NCBI GenBank assembly: GCA_012519925.1
Contig: JAAYPF010000079.1
Span: 1 to 37,320 of the forward strand
Length of the DNA stretch: 37,320 nt
Direction of reading: 5' to 3'
Origin: Clostridiaceae bacterium
Lineage (GTDB): Bacteria > Bacillota > Clostridia > Acetivibrionales > Acetivibrionaceae
Within the stretch, counting starts at the first letter, position 1. Each line of letters starts with the position of its first letter. Position numbers and translations under genes: made by a program. This document shows positions 28,101 to 34,761 of this stretch, piece by piece. The notes under the pieces are model-generated. The model searched no databases. It was not told the DNA's origin and saw only the letters and a program-made list of their open reading frames with translations.

Positions 28101-30914
28101 TATACAAACCCTCGCCAATGTAATTGAAATTGCATTTACCATAAGATATGCCTGATAGGGTAAAAATACAAATTGCAATGTAATTTGTAAAAAGGCCGCT
28201 TTCAACCCGCAAATAACAGGTATATACCTTCTAGAAAGCATTACTCTAAGAGGTTTGTATACCAGATAGTCAAACCCCGATAAAACAAACGGAAAGTAGA
28301 TAAATAGCAGAAGAAGCCCTATCCACATCAAAGTATTTCCGGGAAATATACTAAAGCCAAAAGCAGAAAGTAGCATAAGGGCAGGGGCAACAAGACTTCT
28401 TCTGAGATTGTCAATTATTTTCCATTTTGAGACAGCAGTTATAGGATTTTTTATCTTATTGCCTTTTTTATTCCTTATTCTACCACCAAGCCATTGTAAT
28501 AACTGCCAATCTCCCCTCACCCAACGATGAAGTCTCATGGCATAGGAATTATACTTTGACGGATATCCGTCAATTAACTCAAGATCACTTACCAGACCCA
28601 CTCTTATATATGAGCCTTCAAGTAAATCGTGGCTAAGTATGGTGTTTTCAGGTATTGCGTCTGCCAATACTTTTTGAAACACATCAATATCATATATACC
28701 TTTTCCTGTGAATATACCTTCTCCAAATAAATCCTGATAAACATCAGATACAGCACTAGCATAAGGATCTCTTCCTTCTTCACCGGCAAAAATCCTCGAA
28801 AACAGGGACTTATTTACACTTTCTATATCAAATCCTATTCTTGGTTGCATCAACCCATAACCTCTAACCACAATACCTTTTTCCTCGTCTATATGTGGTA
28901 AGTTTAATGGGTGTATCATAGTCCCAACAAGTTTCTTAGCAGTACCTAAAGGCAGTACAGTATCCGCATCTAGTGTAATAACATACTTCACCTTAGGCAA
29001 AAGAGATATATCCTTCGAAGTTATACTATAGCTTGTCTTTCTTGAACCTAAAAGCATATCGTTGAATTCCATGAGAGCTCCTCTTTTACGCTCCCAACCC
29101 ATCCACTTTTTCTGTCTGTCATTAAACTGCCTATGTCTGTTAAAAAAATAGAAAATATCTTTTTCACCCTTAGAGTACTTCTTGTTTAGTTCACGGACCC
29201 TATCAATAGCTATTTTTATTATTTGGCTGTCACCAGGCATATCCTTACTGTCTGAATCCTTATAATCTCCCGCAAGGGCAAAGAACAAATTGTTTTCCCT
29301 ATTTGAAAGATAGTATTTCTCAAGGTTGTCAATTAATTCCCTAGCCCTATTCTCATCGGGGAGCAATGCGGGAATAACTACCATGGTACTATACTCTTCG
29401 GGGATACCTTCTTTTAATTCAATCCTCGGGAAAAATGAAGGCTTGAATAAATGGTTCAGTATCCAGTTAATAAAGTTTACTGAAATATCAGTGGCAGGTA
29501 TAAATAGTACTAAAATACCTATTAAAGCAAGTAGTGTATTATACTTTTGTGCTTCCCTAAATATATACTGGGCAATCAGTAAACTTATTAAAATAGTCAA
29601 TATACCCACAGAACCGACATAGAAAATAAGAGGTCTACTTTTTATGAAATCCGTGCATATTTTACCAAAGGTTTTCTTAACTCCTATCTCCTCTCTAAGT
29701 TGATTAATACCTTCATCTATAATATAGTAACCCACATGGCATTCCTTACTGTAATTTGCATCGCTTAGATCTTCTTTATCTTCTAGTGCTCTTCTTGCAA
29801 GTTCAACTACCTTGCTAGCTACATGCTTTTCCGAAACATCAAATTCTAATGCTAATTGCTCCACTCTTTTCCTATAAATATTTTTTGATGATAGATCCAT
29901 AATATTGTATATTCCACTTGGATCAGACCTTAGTATGCTCTCTAATTTGCTTAGCTCCTCAAAAACATTTACCCAATTACTTGAAGAAATATATTTAAGA
30001 CTAATTATGCAGTTGCCTATTGACCCCTTTCTTGCAGTTTGCTCACTATGCTCTTTATGGGTAATGTAATCTATATTTGTACCATTTATATCAAGAATAT
30101 CGTCAACTTGACGAAGAACATGGGCACAAGACCTTCCCATTTTTCTAAGTCTATAAGCTAAATGTTCAATAAAAGTGGAATTAATTTTGTACTCTCCCTT
30201 AAGTTCAGCTCTAATGGCTTGAATAAGCTTACCCGAGTCAATACCATTCTCACCTTTTGCAAAGGAAATTATATCTTCTACCTTGCGTCTTTGCTTTTGG
30301 GACTCTTCAATTGTCTGACATATATATCTGATATTTTCAATAAGTGCAAGCTTAAGCATTATAGCTAATGCCCACAGTTCCCTGCTCGCAAGAACCTTGT
30401 GGGATTGATAAGCATTAATATAATTGATGAGTATTTTTTCATCAATCCTGCCATCGGTATGTGATACAAGTTCAAGGGCAACGGTATATATCCTCGCATA
30501 TCCTTTTAACGGACCGGAACGTAGCATTGGAAGCTTTGAGTAATACTCCTTGCTTAGATCTTTCCTCACACCCTTTACCTGCTCCTCAATAATATAAAAA
30601 TTATCAAGAAGCCACTCAGCAGCAGGCGTTGTTCCAATTCCCTTCTGCATATCTTCATTTAAAGACTTATATATCGATAATATATACCGATAGTTTTCAT
30701 TCATTCTTGGAACAGGCCAATTAAAAAGATTAAGCTTTTTAGAGACAGCATGATCGTAGGCTATCTCTATAGCATGAGCTTCAAGCTCATCAGCATTTAG
30801 TGAGGCATCCCTTATTTTAATTTTTTCCTCTTTTGATTTTAATTGTATTAGCCAAAAAGCAAAAACGAATAAAATCAGAACAGCAATTAAATATAAAATT
30901 ATGTAATCATGCAT
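22146..30914 (-). CDS. Cyclic beta-1,2-glucan synthase-like giant enzyme (GT84 + cyclisation domain + GH94)
   Basis: A 2922-residue membrane enzyme of the NdvB/ChvB type. An N-terminal anchor (about 4-24) is followed by a soluble region, two membrane segments near 425-480, and a family-84 glycosyltransferase domain with VVIPALLPDE, the metal-binding ITLDADT near 648, SHDLLEGSYIRVG and RLHRWVRGDWQLLQW near 795. More membrane segments follow (about 840-1010). The middle region has a glycoamylase-like part with YMAHHQGMSLLALNNYL near 1570, the portion now assigned to cyclisation (GH189). The C-terminal third is a GH94 phosphorylase module with YGFRDQLQDS, WWHEE, and SGDWNDGMN near 2600 carrying the expected catalytic Asp. 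Known homologues polymerise UDP-glucose into beta-1,2-glucan, trim it and close the ring. The ATG has CAGGAG 14 nt upstream, a wide gap. Confidence 0.93.
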   Translation of the reverse strand: MHDYIILYLIAVLILFVFAFWLIQLKSKEEKIKIRDASLNADELEAHAIEIAYDHAVSKKLNLFNWPVPRMNENYRYILSIYKSLNEDMQKGIGTTPAAEWLLDNFYIIEEQVKGVRKDLSKEYYSKLPMLRSGPLKGYARIYTVALELVSHTDGRIDEKILINYINAYQSHKVLASRELWALAIMLKLALIENIRYICQTIEESQKQRRKVEDIISFAKGENGIDSGKLIQAIRAELKGEYKINSTFIEHLAYRLRKMGRSCAHVLRQVDDILDINGTNIDYITHKEHSEQTARKGSIGNCIISLKYISSSNWVNVFEELSKLESILRSDPSGIYNIMDLSSKNIYRKRVEQLALEFDVSEKHVASKVVELARRALEDKEDLSDANYSKECHVGYYIIDEGINQLREEIGVKKTFGKICTDFIKSRPLIFYVGSVGILTILISLLIAQYIFREAQKYNTLLALIGILVLFIPATDISVNFINWILNHLFKPSFFPRIELKEGIPEEYSTMVVIPALLPDENRARELIDNLEKYYLSNRENNLFFALAGDYKDSDSKDMPGDSQIIKIAIDRVRELNKKYSKGEKDIFYFFNRHRQFNDRQKKWMGWERKRGALMEFNDMLLGSRKTSYSITSKDISLLPKVKYVITLDADTVLPLGTAKKLVGTMIHPLNLPHIDEEKGIVVRGYGLMQPRIGFDIESVNKSLFSRIFAGEEGRDPYASAVSDVYQDLFGEGIFTGKGIYDIDVFQKVLADAIPENTILSHDLLEGSYIRVGLVSDLELIDGYPSKYNSYAMRLHRWVRGDWQLLQWLGGRIRNKKGNKIKNPITAVSKWKIIDNLRRSLVAPALMLLSAFGFSIFPGNTLMWIGLLLLFIYFPFVLSGFDYLVYKPLRVMLSRRYIPVICGLKAAFLQITLQFVFLPYQAYLMVNAISITLARVCITKRNMLEWVTALDTEKALKNSLKSYIIKMKIGVFQSVIVFVLALFLKPQSAIPVMIVCVAWFVSPYIAFKVSQEKVKSIEPLSGEELLELRVTARKTWRYYEEFVDNRNNYLAPDNYQEDPPNGIAHRTSPTNIGLGMLAALSARDFGYIGTDEMYKIIKRTVSTIEKMDKWNGHLYNWYDTRTLDTLRPRYISTVDSGNFVCYLITLKEGLVEYLNRPLIEKVYVDGLKDTINLCNKEINGSSYDVDQLENFASSFDKADNFDLTLWVRALDLLGDNQRNKDKKLNIWARKVDQMVSLFKDELSNYYSWSHLLFEIPEELKKGSYKNGFEKTKVAIFDMFKANVSLQQLPEHYRKLKVEIDRLNRIIAKSKESGYVNIKNWLDRLKHELEKSLQNVEQLISNYIYLVDRIDKLSCETEFIHLYDNKKQLFSIGYNIEESSLTNSYYDLLASEARKTSFIAIARGEVDVQHWFRLGRTLTRIDRYKGMISWSGTMFEYLMPLLIMKSVKNTLLDETYSFVLRSQKKYAKQRNVPWGTSESGFYSFDIRLDYQYKAFGVPWLGLKRGLAEDMVVAPYSTMLALPIDPHDAVRNLKRLTAEGADGPYGYYEAVDYTPERLPIGSKYGVVKSYMAHHQGMSLLALNNYLNGNVMQNRFHNDPVVDAAKLLLQEKVPVNILFTKENKEKITPFTDLTFDVEDSYREYDAPDYLLPKAHILSNGSYSVMVTDKGTGYSRSNNFAITRWREDLALDNYGIFFYIRNTNTNTTWCSTYASIDKRPEMYNVVFTSGMAKFHRKDEDIDTVTEIVVSSGDNAEIRRVTFMNHGDEPCVLEVSSYYELVIAQQDADVAHPAFSNLFIRTEFVPELNCLIANRRPRSENDKTMWSLNLLTIEGESLGGLQYETDRFKFIGRGRDVSNPLVLEQSKPLSNTVGAVLDPIMSMRCMIKIEPGKSAKLNLIVGVGESREAVLDMAAKYINKDIIPEEFNLATTRSRVEARYLNLKASEIELYQELISHILFISPAQRLKRDCIINNIKGQSALWSYGISGDIPIILVTLEKTGDIDIVYDILKAHEYWKYKNLKVDLVILNEEENSYTNPLQGLLADILSSSHAHDMINKPGGVFVLKQSSLPKEDINLICAAARVILRGSAGDLGEQLFVKKDNNMPQLKEYNEDIKKYENKYVESPDMQFYNGIGGFRDGGKEYEIVLKSGISTPVPWSNVISNQKFGFIVTESGGGYTWHENSRENKLTPWSNDPVSDIPGEIIYVSDDATGEIWSITALPIREDETYLAVHGFGYSVFSNSSHGFDQELTQFVPVEDSLKLSLIKLKNTSESSRKLSLYYYIRPVLGVNDQSTASYISTEKHESGAILIRNTYNEEFTGRVAYVDVSIRERTFTCDRREFLAGGTLKNPPGIRRVKLSEAVGAGLDPCVVLGVVLEFKPGEEKELAFTLGEEKKLTEVERNIGKYRKIEEVKKALNGIKEFWREKLESLQVYTPDKAMDYMLNGWLMYQVLSCRMWTRSGFYQSGGAYGFRDQLQDSISVVHILPEITKAQILLHSKHQFLEGDVQHWWHEEKYKGTRTRFSDDLLWMPYITAEYIRSTGDIDILKIETPFLEDEPLKDFEDESYRIPRVSEVKSTLYDHCIRAIERSLKFGEHGLPLIGSGDWNDGMNTVGNKGRGESVWLGWFLHSILMKFAPLCRTMGEEERANRYSTVAKEVVKSIEENAWDGNWYRRAYFDNGQPLGSIQNSECQIDSLAQSWAVISGAGDKDRINVAMNALENYLVKRDEGLIKLLTPPFDEGDLEPGYIKSYVPGVRENGGQYTHAACWVVMAFALLGDGDKATELFDLLNPINHAKTHIELSKYKVEPYVVSADVYSVEPHIGRGGWSWYTGAAGWMYRIGIEYILGFKKNGESLIIDPCIPKEWTGFDIKYKYKDTLYNISIKNPEGINRGIKNVTIDGEVFASNIIKVVNDKGEHNVEVILGKG

Positions 30915-31107
30915 CGCAGCTTACCAACTCCTGTTCGATATTTTAGAACTTTAGTAATACAAATTCTATTTTTTCAAAGTATTTTTATTATATGCGAAAT
31001 AGAAATATTCAAACATTCCTCGTATTATTTTTCCCAAAAAGTTTGTTTTTACAATAAAATTAAAATTTGGGTACATGAAAGTATTCCCTTTTAATCAAAA
31101 TAGGTCC

Positions 31108-31181
31108 AATAAAAACTCCAGGACATCGAGTCCCTCTGTTTTAACCTCTTTCACTTCATTCATAAAGAGGTTAAAAAAAAG
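31108..31181. repeat. Structured intergenic repeat, copy 3
   Basis: Stem GGAC (31121-31124) / GTCC (31130-31133) is capped by the same ATCGA as in the other copies, so the stem has changed on both sides while the cap has not. The second part forms a much longer hairpin here: TTTTAACCTCTTT (31139-31151) pairs perfectly with AAAGAGGTTAAAA (31164-31176). Either part could end transcription coming from the methyltransferase gene at 31364. Confidence 0.85.
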
Positions 31182-31255
31182 AAAACCATAAATTTCAAGG
31201 TTTTCCTAATAAGTCAGGTTATTTATTATGCTTTATTTAGGCTCTTTTTAAACCC

Positions 31256-31299
31256 CAGCATAGGAATTTACAAAAATAGTTTTTATAAATCCCTATGCT
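31256..31299. repeat. 44-bp near-perfect palindrome
   Basis: AGCATAGG at the left pairs with CCTATGCT at the right, and after one mismatch the stem continues through ATTTA and AAAAA to a TAG loop, giving about 18-20 pairs with two mismatches. An A-run follows on the plus strand. The right arm recurs in modified form at about 34506-34525, just before copy 4. It may be a terminator of the methyltransferase gene or a small mobile palindrome. Confidence 0.75.
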
Positions 31300-31363
31300 A
31301 AAAAAAGTAGATAATGTATAAACCTGTTTTAGTGTCAACAGTACAACAATTTTAATTTTTTAT

Positions 31364-32167
31364 TTATTGCTTCCTTCTGTACCTTAGTACTTCATATATT
31401 AAAAGACCTGCTGCTACCGATGCATTTAGCGATTCGCTTTTTCCCTCCATAGGTATCTTTACCAATTCATTTGAAATAGCCGAAACACTGTCACTAATTC
31501 CATTTGCCTCATTTCCAACAATAATTGCAATATTATCCTTGTAAGCTAAATCATAATAGCTTTTACTTCCGTTAAGATGTGCTGCACAAAGTGTTATGCC
31601 TTTGTCTTTTAGACTCTGAAGCGTTTGTAGTATATCTTCACAATAACAAATAGGTAGATGAAATATCGAACCCATGGTAGACCTTAATACTTTAGGGTTA
31701 TATACATCAACACATCCTTTGGATACTATTACAGCAGTAGCACCAGCTGCATCTGCCGTTCTAATTATTGTACCCATATTCCCAGGATCCTGTATGGAAT
31801 CTAAAACAACAAAAAAGTTTTTATTATCATAAACCTCTTCAATGTCTACTGACTTTTTACTCAGAACAGCAAGTATGCCCTGGGGGTTCTCAGTATCTGT
31901 AACCTCCATATAAAGCTTGTTTGGAACTGTATAAATATCACAGCAATTGCTTTCTTTTAACCGTTTAAGTATATCACTTCCACCTTTTGCCTCTGTCAGT
32001 TTATCCGATATAAGTATTTTAGCTATTACTTCTTTTTCCTTTATTGCTTCTTCAATAAATCTTATACCTTCAATAAAAAATAAACCTTTTTGCTCCCTAT
32101 ACTTCTTTTCTTTTAAAGCTTTTATTTCTTTAATCACTTGATTTTGTCCACTGCTTATAAAGTTCAC
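31364..32167 (-). CDS. SPOUT-class (TrmH/SpoU) RNA 2'-O-methyltransferase
   Basis: This 267-residue protein is a TrmH-family RNA methyltransferase that uses SAM to methylate a ribose 2'-OH, probably in 23S rRNA. The N-terminal part KEIKALKEKKYREQKGLFFIEGIRFIEEAI is the L30e-like RNA-binding substrate domain. The catalytic SPOUT knot has motif 1 VVLDSIQDPGNMGTIIRTADAAGA with the key Arg, motif 2 IIVGNEANGISDSV, and motif 3 IPMEGKSESLNASVAAGLLIYE. Length is typical of the family member found next to ribosomal genes in Firmicutes. It follows rplT after 125 bp with a terminator-like hairpin between. The target nucleotide cannot be deduced from sequence. Confidence 0.92.
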   Translation of the reverse strand: MNFISSGQNQVIKEIKALKEKKYREQKGLFFIEGIRFIEEAIKEKEVIAKILISDKLTEAKGGSDILKRLKESNCCDIYTVPNKLYMEVTDTENPQGILAVLSKKSVDIEEVYDNKNFFVVLDSIQDPGNMGTIIRTADAAGATAVIVSKGCVDVYNPKVLRSTMGSIFHLPICYCEDILQTLQSLKDKGITLCAAHLNGSKSYYDLAYKDNIAIIVGNEANGISDSVSAISNELVKIPMEGKSESLNASVAAGLLIYEVLRYRRKQ

Positions 32168-32186
32168 TATATCACCTCAACCACAG

Positions 32187-32231
32187 TTTTAACTCTTTCA
32201 CTTCATTTGAAACGGGAATAACAAAAAATAT
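32187..32231. repeat. Partial copy of the structured repeat
   Basis: TTTTAACTCTTTCACTTCAT followed by TTGAAACGGGAATAACAAAAA resembles the second half of the full copies (CTCTTTCACTTCGTTCGAAAG...). The ATCGA-capped hairpin is missing, so this is a fragment or an independently evolved relative. Confidence 0.5.
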
Positions 32232-32258
32232 AAAACAGCCCTAATCTCCTTAACATTA

Positions 32259-32283
32259 AAAAAGAGCCTTAACGGCCCCTTCT
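32259..32283 (-). terminator. Terminator of infC-rpmI-rplT operon
   Basis: On the minus strand AGGGGCC, loop GTTAA and GGCTCT pair, with G-U pairs in the lower stem, and are followed by a run of T residues. It stands just 10 bp after the rplT stop codon. Confidence 0.7.
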
Positions 32284-32292
32284 ATTAATTGT

Positions 32293-32646
32293 TTATTTTG
32301 CTGTTTTAACCTTCTCTGCAAGTTGTGCAAAAGAAGCTGGATCATTAACTGCCATTTCAGCTAACATCTTTCTGTTCAAAGATATGTTAGATTTCTTAAG
32401 TCCATTCATAAACTTACTATATGAAATTCCATTTATTCTTGCAGCAGCATTTATTCTAGCTATCCATAATTGTCTGAAATTTCTTTTCTTAGTTTTCCTA
32501 TCTCTATATGCATAAACCAAAGACTTCATGACAGCCTGGTTTGCAATTCTAAAATTCTTACTTTTCATTCCAAAATAACCTTTAGCAAGCTTTAATACCT
32601 TCTTATGTCTTGCACGGGTTCTCATTGCACCTTTTACTCTTGACAT
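32293..32646 (-). CDS. rplT: Ribosomal protein L20
   Basis: A 117-residue, strongly basic 50S protein needed early in large-subunit assembly. The start [26 protein letters not shown] and the internal [40 protein letters not shown] are diagnostic. It is the last gene of infC-rpmI-rplT, 17 bp after rpmI. In Bacillus L20 also represses its operon by binding the infC leader; a leader with suitable alternative pairing is present upstream here. Confidence 0.98.
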   Translation of the reverse strand: MSRVKGAMRTRARHKKVLKLAKGYFGMKSKNFRIANQAVMKSLVYAYRDRKTKKRNFRQLWIARINAAARINGISYSKFMNGLKKSNISLNRKMLAEMAVNDPASFAQLAEKVKTAK

Positions 32647-32663
32647 AACTCTTTCCCTCCTTC

Positions 32664-32861
32664 TTACTTATATGGAATTAACATTTTAATAGTCGCTGCA
32701 TCAGCATCCGATACAATCGTTGATTTTCTCAAGTTTCTTGTTCTCTTAGTAGTCTTCTTTGTCAAAATATGCCTCTTGAAAGCTTTTGCTCTCTTTACTT
32801 TTCCTGTACCAGTTAAACTAAATCTCTTTTTAGAAGAACTGTGAGTTTTTATTTTTGGCAT
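32664..32861 (-). CDS. rpmI: Ribosomal protein L35
   Basis: A 65-residue basic 50S protein. [47 protein letters not shown] is the classical L35 sequence pattern and the length is exact for the family. It begins 28 bp after infC with AAGGAGGAAAC before the ATG, and it is followed by rplT at 17 bp. Gene order infC-rpmI-rplT is the usual one in Firmicutes. Confidence 0.98.
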   Translation of the reverse strand: MPKIKTHSSSKKRFSLTGTGKVKRAKAFKRHILTKKTTKRTRNLRKSTIVSDADAATIKMLIPYK

Positions 32862-32889
32862 CGTATGTTTCCTCCTTATCTAATCTATA

Positions 32890-33405
32890 TTACAACTGTT
32901 TTGGGTTAATTATCATTATCATATTTCTACCTTCAAGTTTAGGTCTTCTTTCTACTGTTCCTATTTCTTCCACAGCCTTTGCAAACTTCTCAAGTACTTG
33001 TTGTCCTAGAGATGTATAATTCATCTCTCTTCCTCGGAACTTAACGCTAACCTTTACTTTGTCACCGTCTTTTAAGAATTTAATAGCATTTTTCAACTTA
33101 AACTCAAAATCATGGTCTTCAATAGAAGCAGACAATCTAATCTCTTTAACGCTAATTACCTTTTGATTCTTTCTAGCTTCCTTTTCCTTCTTAGCAAGCT
33201 CAAACATATACTTGCCGTAGTCCATTATTCTACAAACAGGCGGCGAAGCATGTGGAGCTATTTTAACCAGATCTAAGGATTTTGAATTAGCCAAAACCTG
33301 TGCGTCTTTTGAAGACATTATCCCAAGCATTGAGCCGTCCGCATCAATCAACCTAATTTCCTTATCCCTTATTTGCTCATTAATCATTAATTCGTTTTTG
33401 TTAAT
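32890..33405 (-). CDS. infC: Translation initiation factor IF-3 with AUU start
   Basis: IF-3 keeps the 30S subunit free and proofreads the start codon. INEQIRDKEIRLIDADGSMLGIMSSKDAQ opens the N-domain, PPVCRIMDYGKYMFELAKKEKEARKNQ is the linker region, and ISVKEIRLSASIEDHDFEFKLKNA and KVSVKFRGREM form the C-domain. A GTG at 33414 is inside the Shine-Dalgarno GGAGGTG and cannot be the start. An ATT at 33405 lies 8 nt after GGAGG and aligns with the ATT start known in E. coli and Bacillus infC; the next ATG is too far away (33387). That gives 171 residues. AUU initiation lets IF-3 limit its own synthesis. Confidence 0.95.
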   Translation of the reverse strand: MNKNELMINEQIRDKEIRLIDADGSMLGIMSSKDAQVLANSKSLDLVKIAPHASPPVCRIMDYGKYMFELAKKEKEARKNQKVISVKEIRLSASIEDHDFEFKLKNAIKFLKDGDKVKVSVKFRGREMNYTSLGQQVLEKFAKAVEEIGTVERRPKLEGRNMIMIINPKQL

Positions 33406-33419
33406 AAAAAACACCTCCG

Positions 33420-33579
33420 GGTAAATTTACAGTTTTGTGTTAACAAACGCAAAATAGTGGATCAAAGAACCGATCCACTTAACTACTAATAAGCAAAGTT
33501 AAAAATTTAACCTTAGACTATTAACCTTACCAGAAGCAACCCGTAAGGTGAGAAGTGGATGACTTCTTCTTTATTACAC
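33420..33579 (-). promoter_or_regulatory. infC leader with attenuator (L20-leader type)
   Basis: On the minus strand the leader contains hairpins GAAGT/ACTTC (33552-33566), ACCTTAC/GTAAGGT (33524-33530 with 33543-33549), a small AT stem (near 33500-33513), and a strong terminator-like stem AGTGGATC/GATCCACT (33456-33463 with 33472-33479) followed by ATTTT. The segment ATCCACTT in the first hairpin (33553-33560) is perfectly complementary to AAGTGGAT, the 5' arm of the terminator (33473-33480), so an alternative antiterminator can form. In Bacillus the infC leader is controlled by L20 through transcription attenuation. I cannot show L20 binding from sequence. Confidence 0.75.
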
Positions 33580-33585
33580 CGTTTT

Positions 33586-33614
33586 ATCCTATCAGAAATT
33601 TTGCATAATGTCAA
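33586..33614 (-). promoter_or_regulatory. Promoter of the infC operon
   Basis: Minus-strand TTGACA (33609-33614) and TAGGAT (33586-33591) with a 17-bp spacer. Transcription would start near 33579 and give a leader of about 175 nt. It lies just beyond the thyX stop, so infC is transcribed independently of thyX. Confidence 0.85.
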
Positions 33615-33676
33615 TTACTTTTTTTATTTTGTTTATAATATAAATTGCAAGTTAAAGTGATATGATATCATAAAAC

Positions 33677-34312
33677 TCAACAATCTATGTCATCAAAAAC
33701 TACAGGTATCATCTCTTTGAACTTATTTAACAAAGGTATTGCAATCTCCCTCATCTGAGGATGAGATGCTTTAGCTACTCTCAGTTTAAAAAAATGTCTC
33801 CATTCTCTTAAGTTCATAGTCATAACAAGCTCTGTCTTGAGCGAATTAGGAAGAATACTCCTTGCCTCCTGTGGTGTCGCACCCGCTTCTAACAATTCCA
33901 TATATTTTTGCTCTGTATATTCCATTACATTTTTCCAAATTTCATACTTCTTCTTTCCCTCTTCGGTAGAAGTATCCCAAAAACATGGCTCAATATATGT
34001 TATTTGATTTGAAAACTTGTCCTTACTGTAATTACAATATCTAGTGCTCTCCTGAGAATATGAGGCAATCCTATGTCTTACTATTTCGTGGGTTATACCT
34101 CTATCACATACTATTTTAACAGTAATGGAATAGTGCTCAATGACGGCCTCATGCCCATTTTTAATAATCTTTCTTACAAAATCCGCTGCAGAGTTGTCTG
34201 TGACCTTATCTTCACTTTTATAACATACCCTTCCTGCCTTTTCAATATGTTTTAGTATTTCTTCTCCATTAACATCTGACTCTATAACAAAATACGGCTT
34301 AATTACGATCAT
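33677..34312 (-). CDS. thyX: Flavin-dependent thymidylate synthase
   Basis: ThyX converts dUMP to dTMP with methylene-tetrahydrofolate and FADH2, replacing classical ThyA. The signature RHRX7S is present as RHRIASYSQES followed by TRY, and the downstream EARSILPNSLKTELVMTMNLREWRHFFKLRVAKASHPQMREIA block is typical of the family. The frame extends to a GTG five codons upstream, but GGAG lies 9 nt before the ATG at 34312, which gives 211 residues, a normal length. It is a single gene between thrS and the infC operon. No ThyA is visible in this window. Confidence 0.96.
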   Translation of the reverse strand: MIVIKPYFVIESDVNGEEILKHIEKAGRVCYKSEDKVTDNSAADFVRKIIKNGHEAVIEHYSITVKIVCDRGITHEIVRHRIASYSQESTRYCNYSKDKFSNQITYIEPCFWDTSTEEGKKKYEIWKNVMEYTEQKYMELLEAGATPQEARSILPNSLKTELVMTMNLREWRHFFKLRVAKASHPQMREIAIPLLNKFKEMIPVVFDDIDC

Positions 34313-34525
34313 TAATCTCAGCTCCACTCCTATATTAGTTTATGTATTACCCTTTAAAATCTTATCATATATTTGGGCTAAATAATAGTAGTAGAAATGA
34401 AATATAAAACAACCAAAACTTTCTAAAAGTAAATGAAGTTTAGAATACTAAAAATAATGCATAGCTCTTTTTTCTGCAATAAAATAGTGTAAGGACGGCA
34501 GGATTTTTATAAATTCCTATACTCA

Positions 34526-34600
34526 ATAAAAACTACGGGACATCGAGTGCCTACGTTTTTGCCTCTTTCACTTCGTTCGAAAGAAGCGGAACAAAGGGGG
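34526..34600. repeat. Structured intergenic repeat, copy 4
   Basis: Stem GGGAC (34538-34542) / GTGCC (34548-34552) with ATCGA cap has one mismatch. It is followed by TACGTTTTTGCCTCTTTCAC, then TTCGTTCGAAAGAAGCGGAA. Apart from the hairpin stem it is nearly identical to copy 2 over 50 bases. Confidence 0.85.
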
Positions 34601-34689
34601 CTACGCCCCGTTTAAACCCCGCATGGTACACTTTTACACTTCTTTTGAAAGCCTTGCGTCTTCTGCGACTCAAGGTTTTATTTTTTTAG

Positions 34690-34713
34690 AAAATCAATGC
34701 ACTTTCTTAGAAA
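34690..34713. repeat. 24-bp module, second copy
   Basis: Identical over 24 bases to 13923-13946, in the same orientation but in a different position relative to the structured repeat. Confidence 0.85.
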
Positions 34714-34761
34714 AGAACAAAAGAAGGCATAATTAATTTGACTTCTCTTCATTCCATAAGA

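Larger units (their letters stand above)
30915..31363. other. Intergenic region with repeat copy 3 and a 44-bp palindrome
   Basis: No gene is supportable here. The right half holds structured repeat copy 3, a separate GAAAACC/GGTTTTC hairpin (31181-31205) and a long palindrome (31256-31299). The left half is AT-rich upstream DNA of the glucan synthase gene; a minus-strand TATAAT at 30987-30992 may be its -10, but no good -35 is visible at a normal spacing. Confidence 0.55.
34328..34761. other. Intergenic region between thrS and thyX, repeat-rich
   Basis: No gene is supportable. It contains a diverged half of the 44-bp palindrome, structured repeat copy 4, a GGGGC-TAC-GCCCC hairpin (34598-34610), a TTTAAACCCC/GCAT module shared with 31246-31260, a CCTTG/CAAGG hairpin followed by a T-rich run on the plus strand (about 34653-34687), and the second copy of the 24-bp module. 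A clear thrS terminator was not found. Confidence 0.6.

Noticed and set aside
30987-30992. A TATAAT upstream of the glucan synthase gene as a full promoter.
   Set aside because: The only TTGAAT nearby is 14 bp away, too close, so I mention it in the intergenic entry but do not call a promoter.
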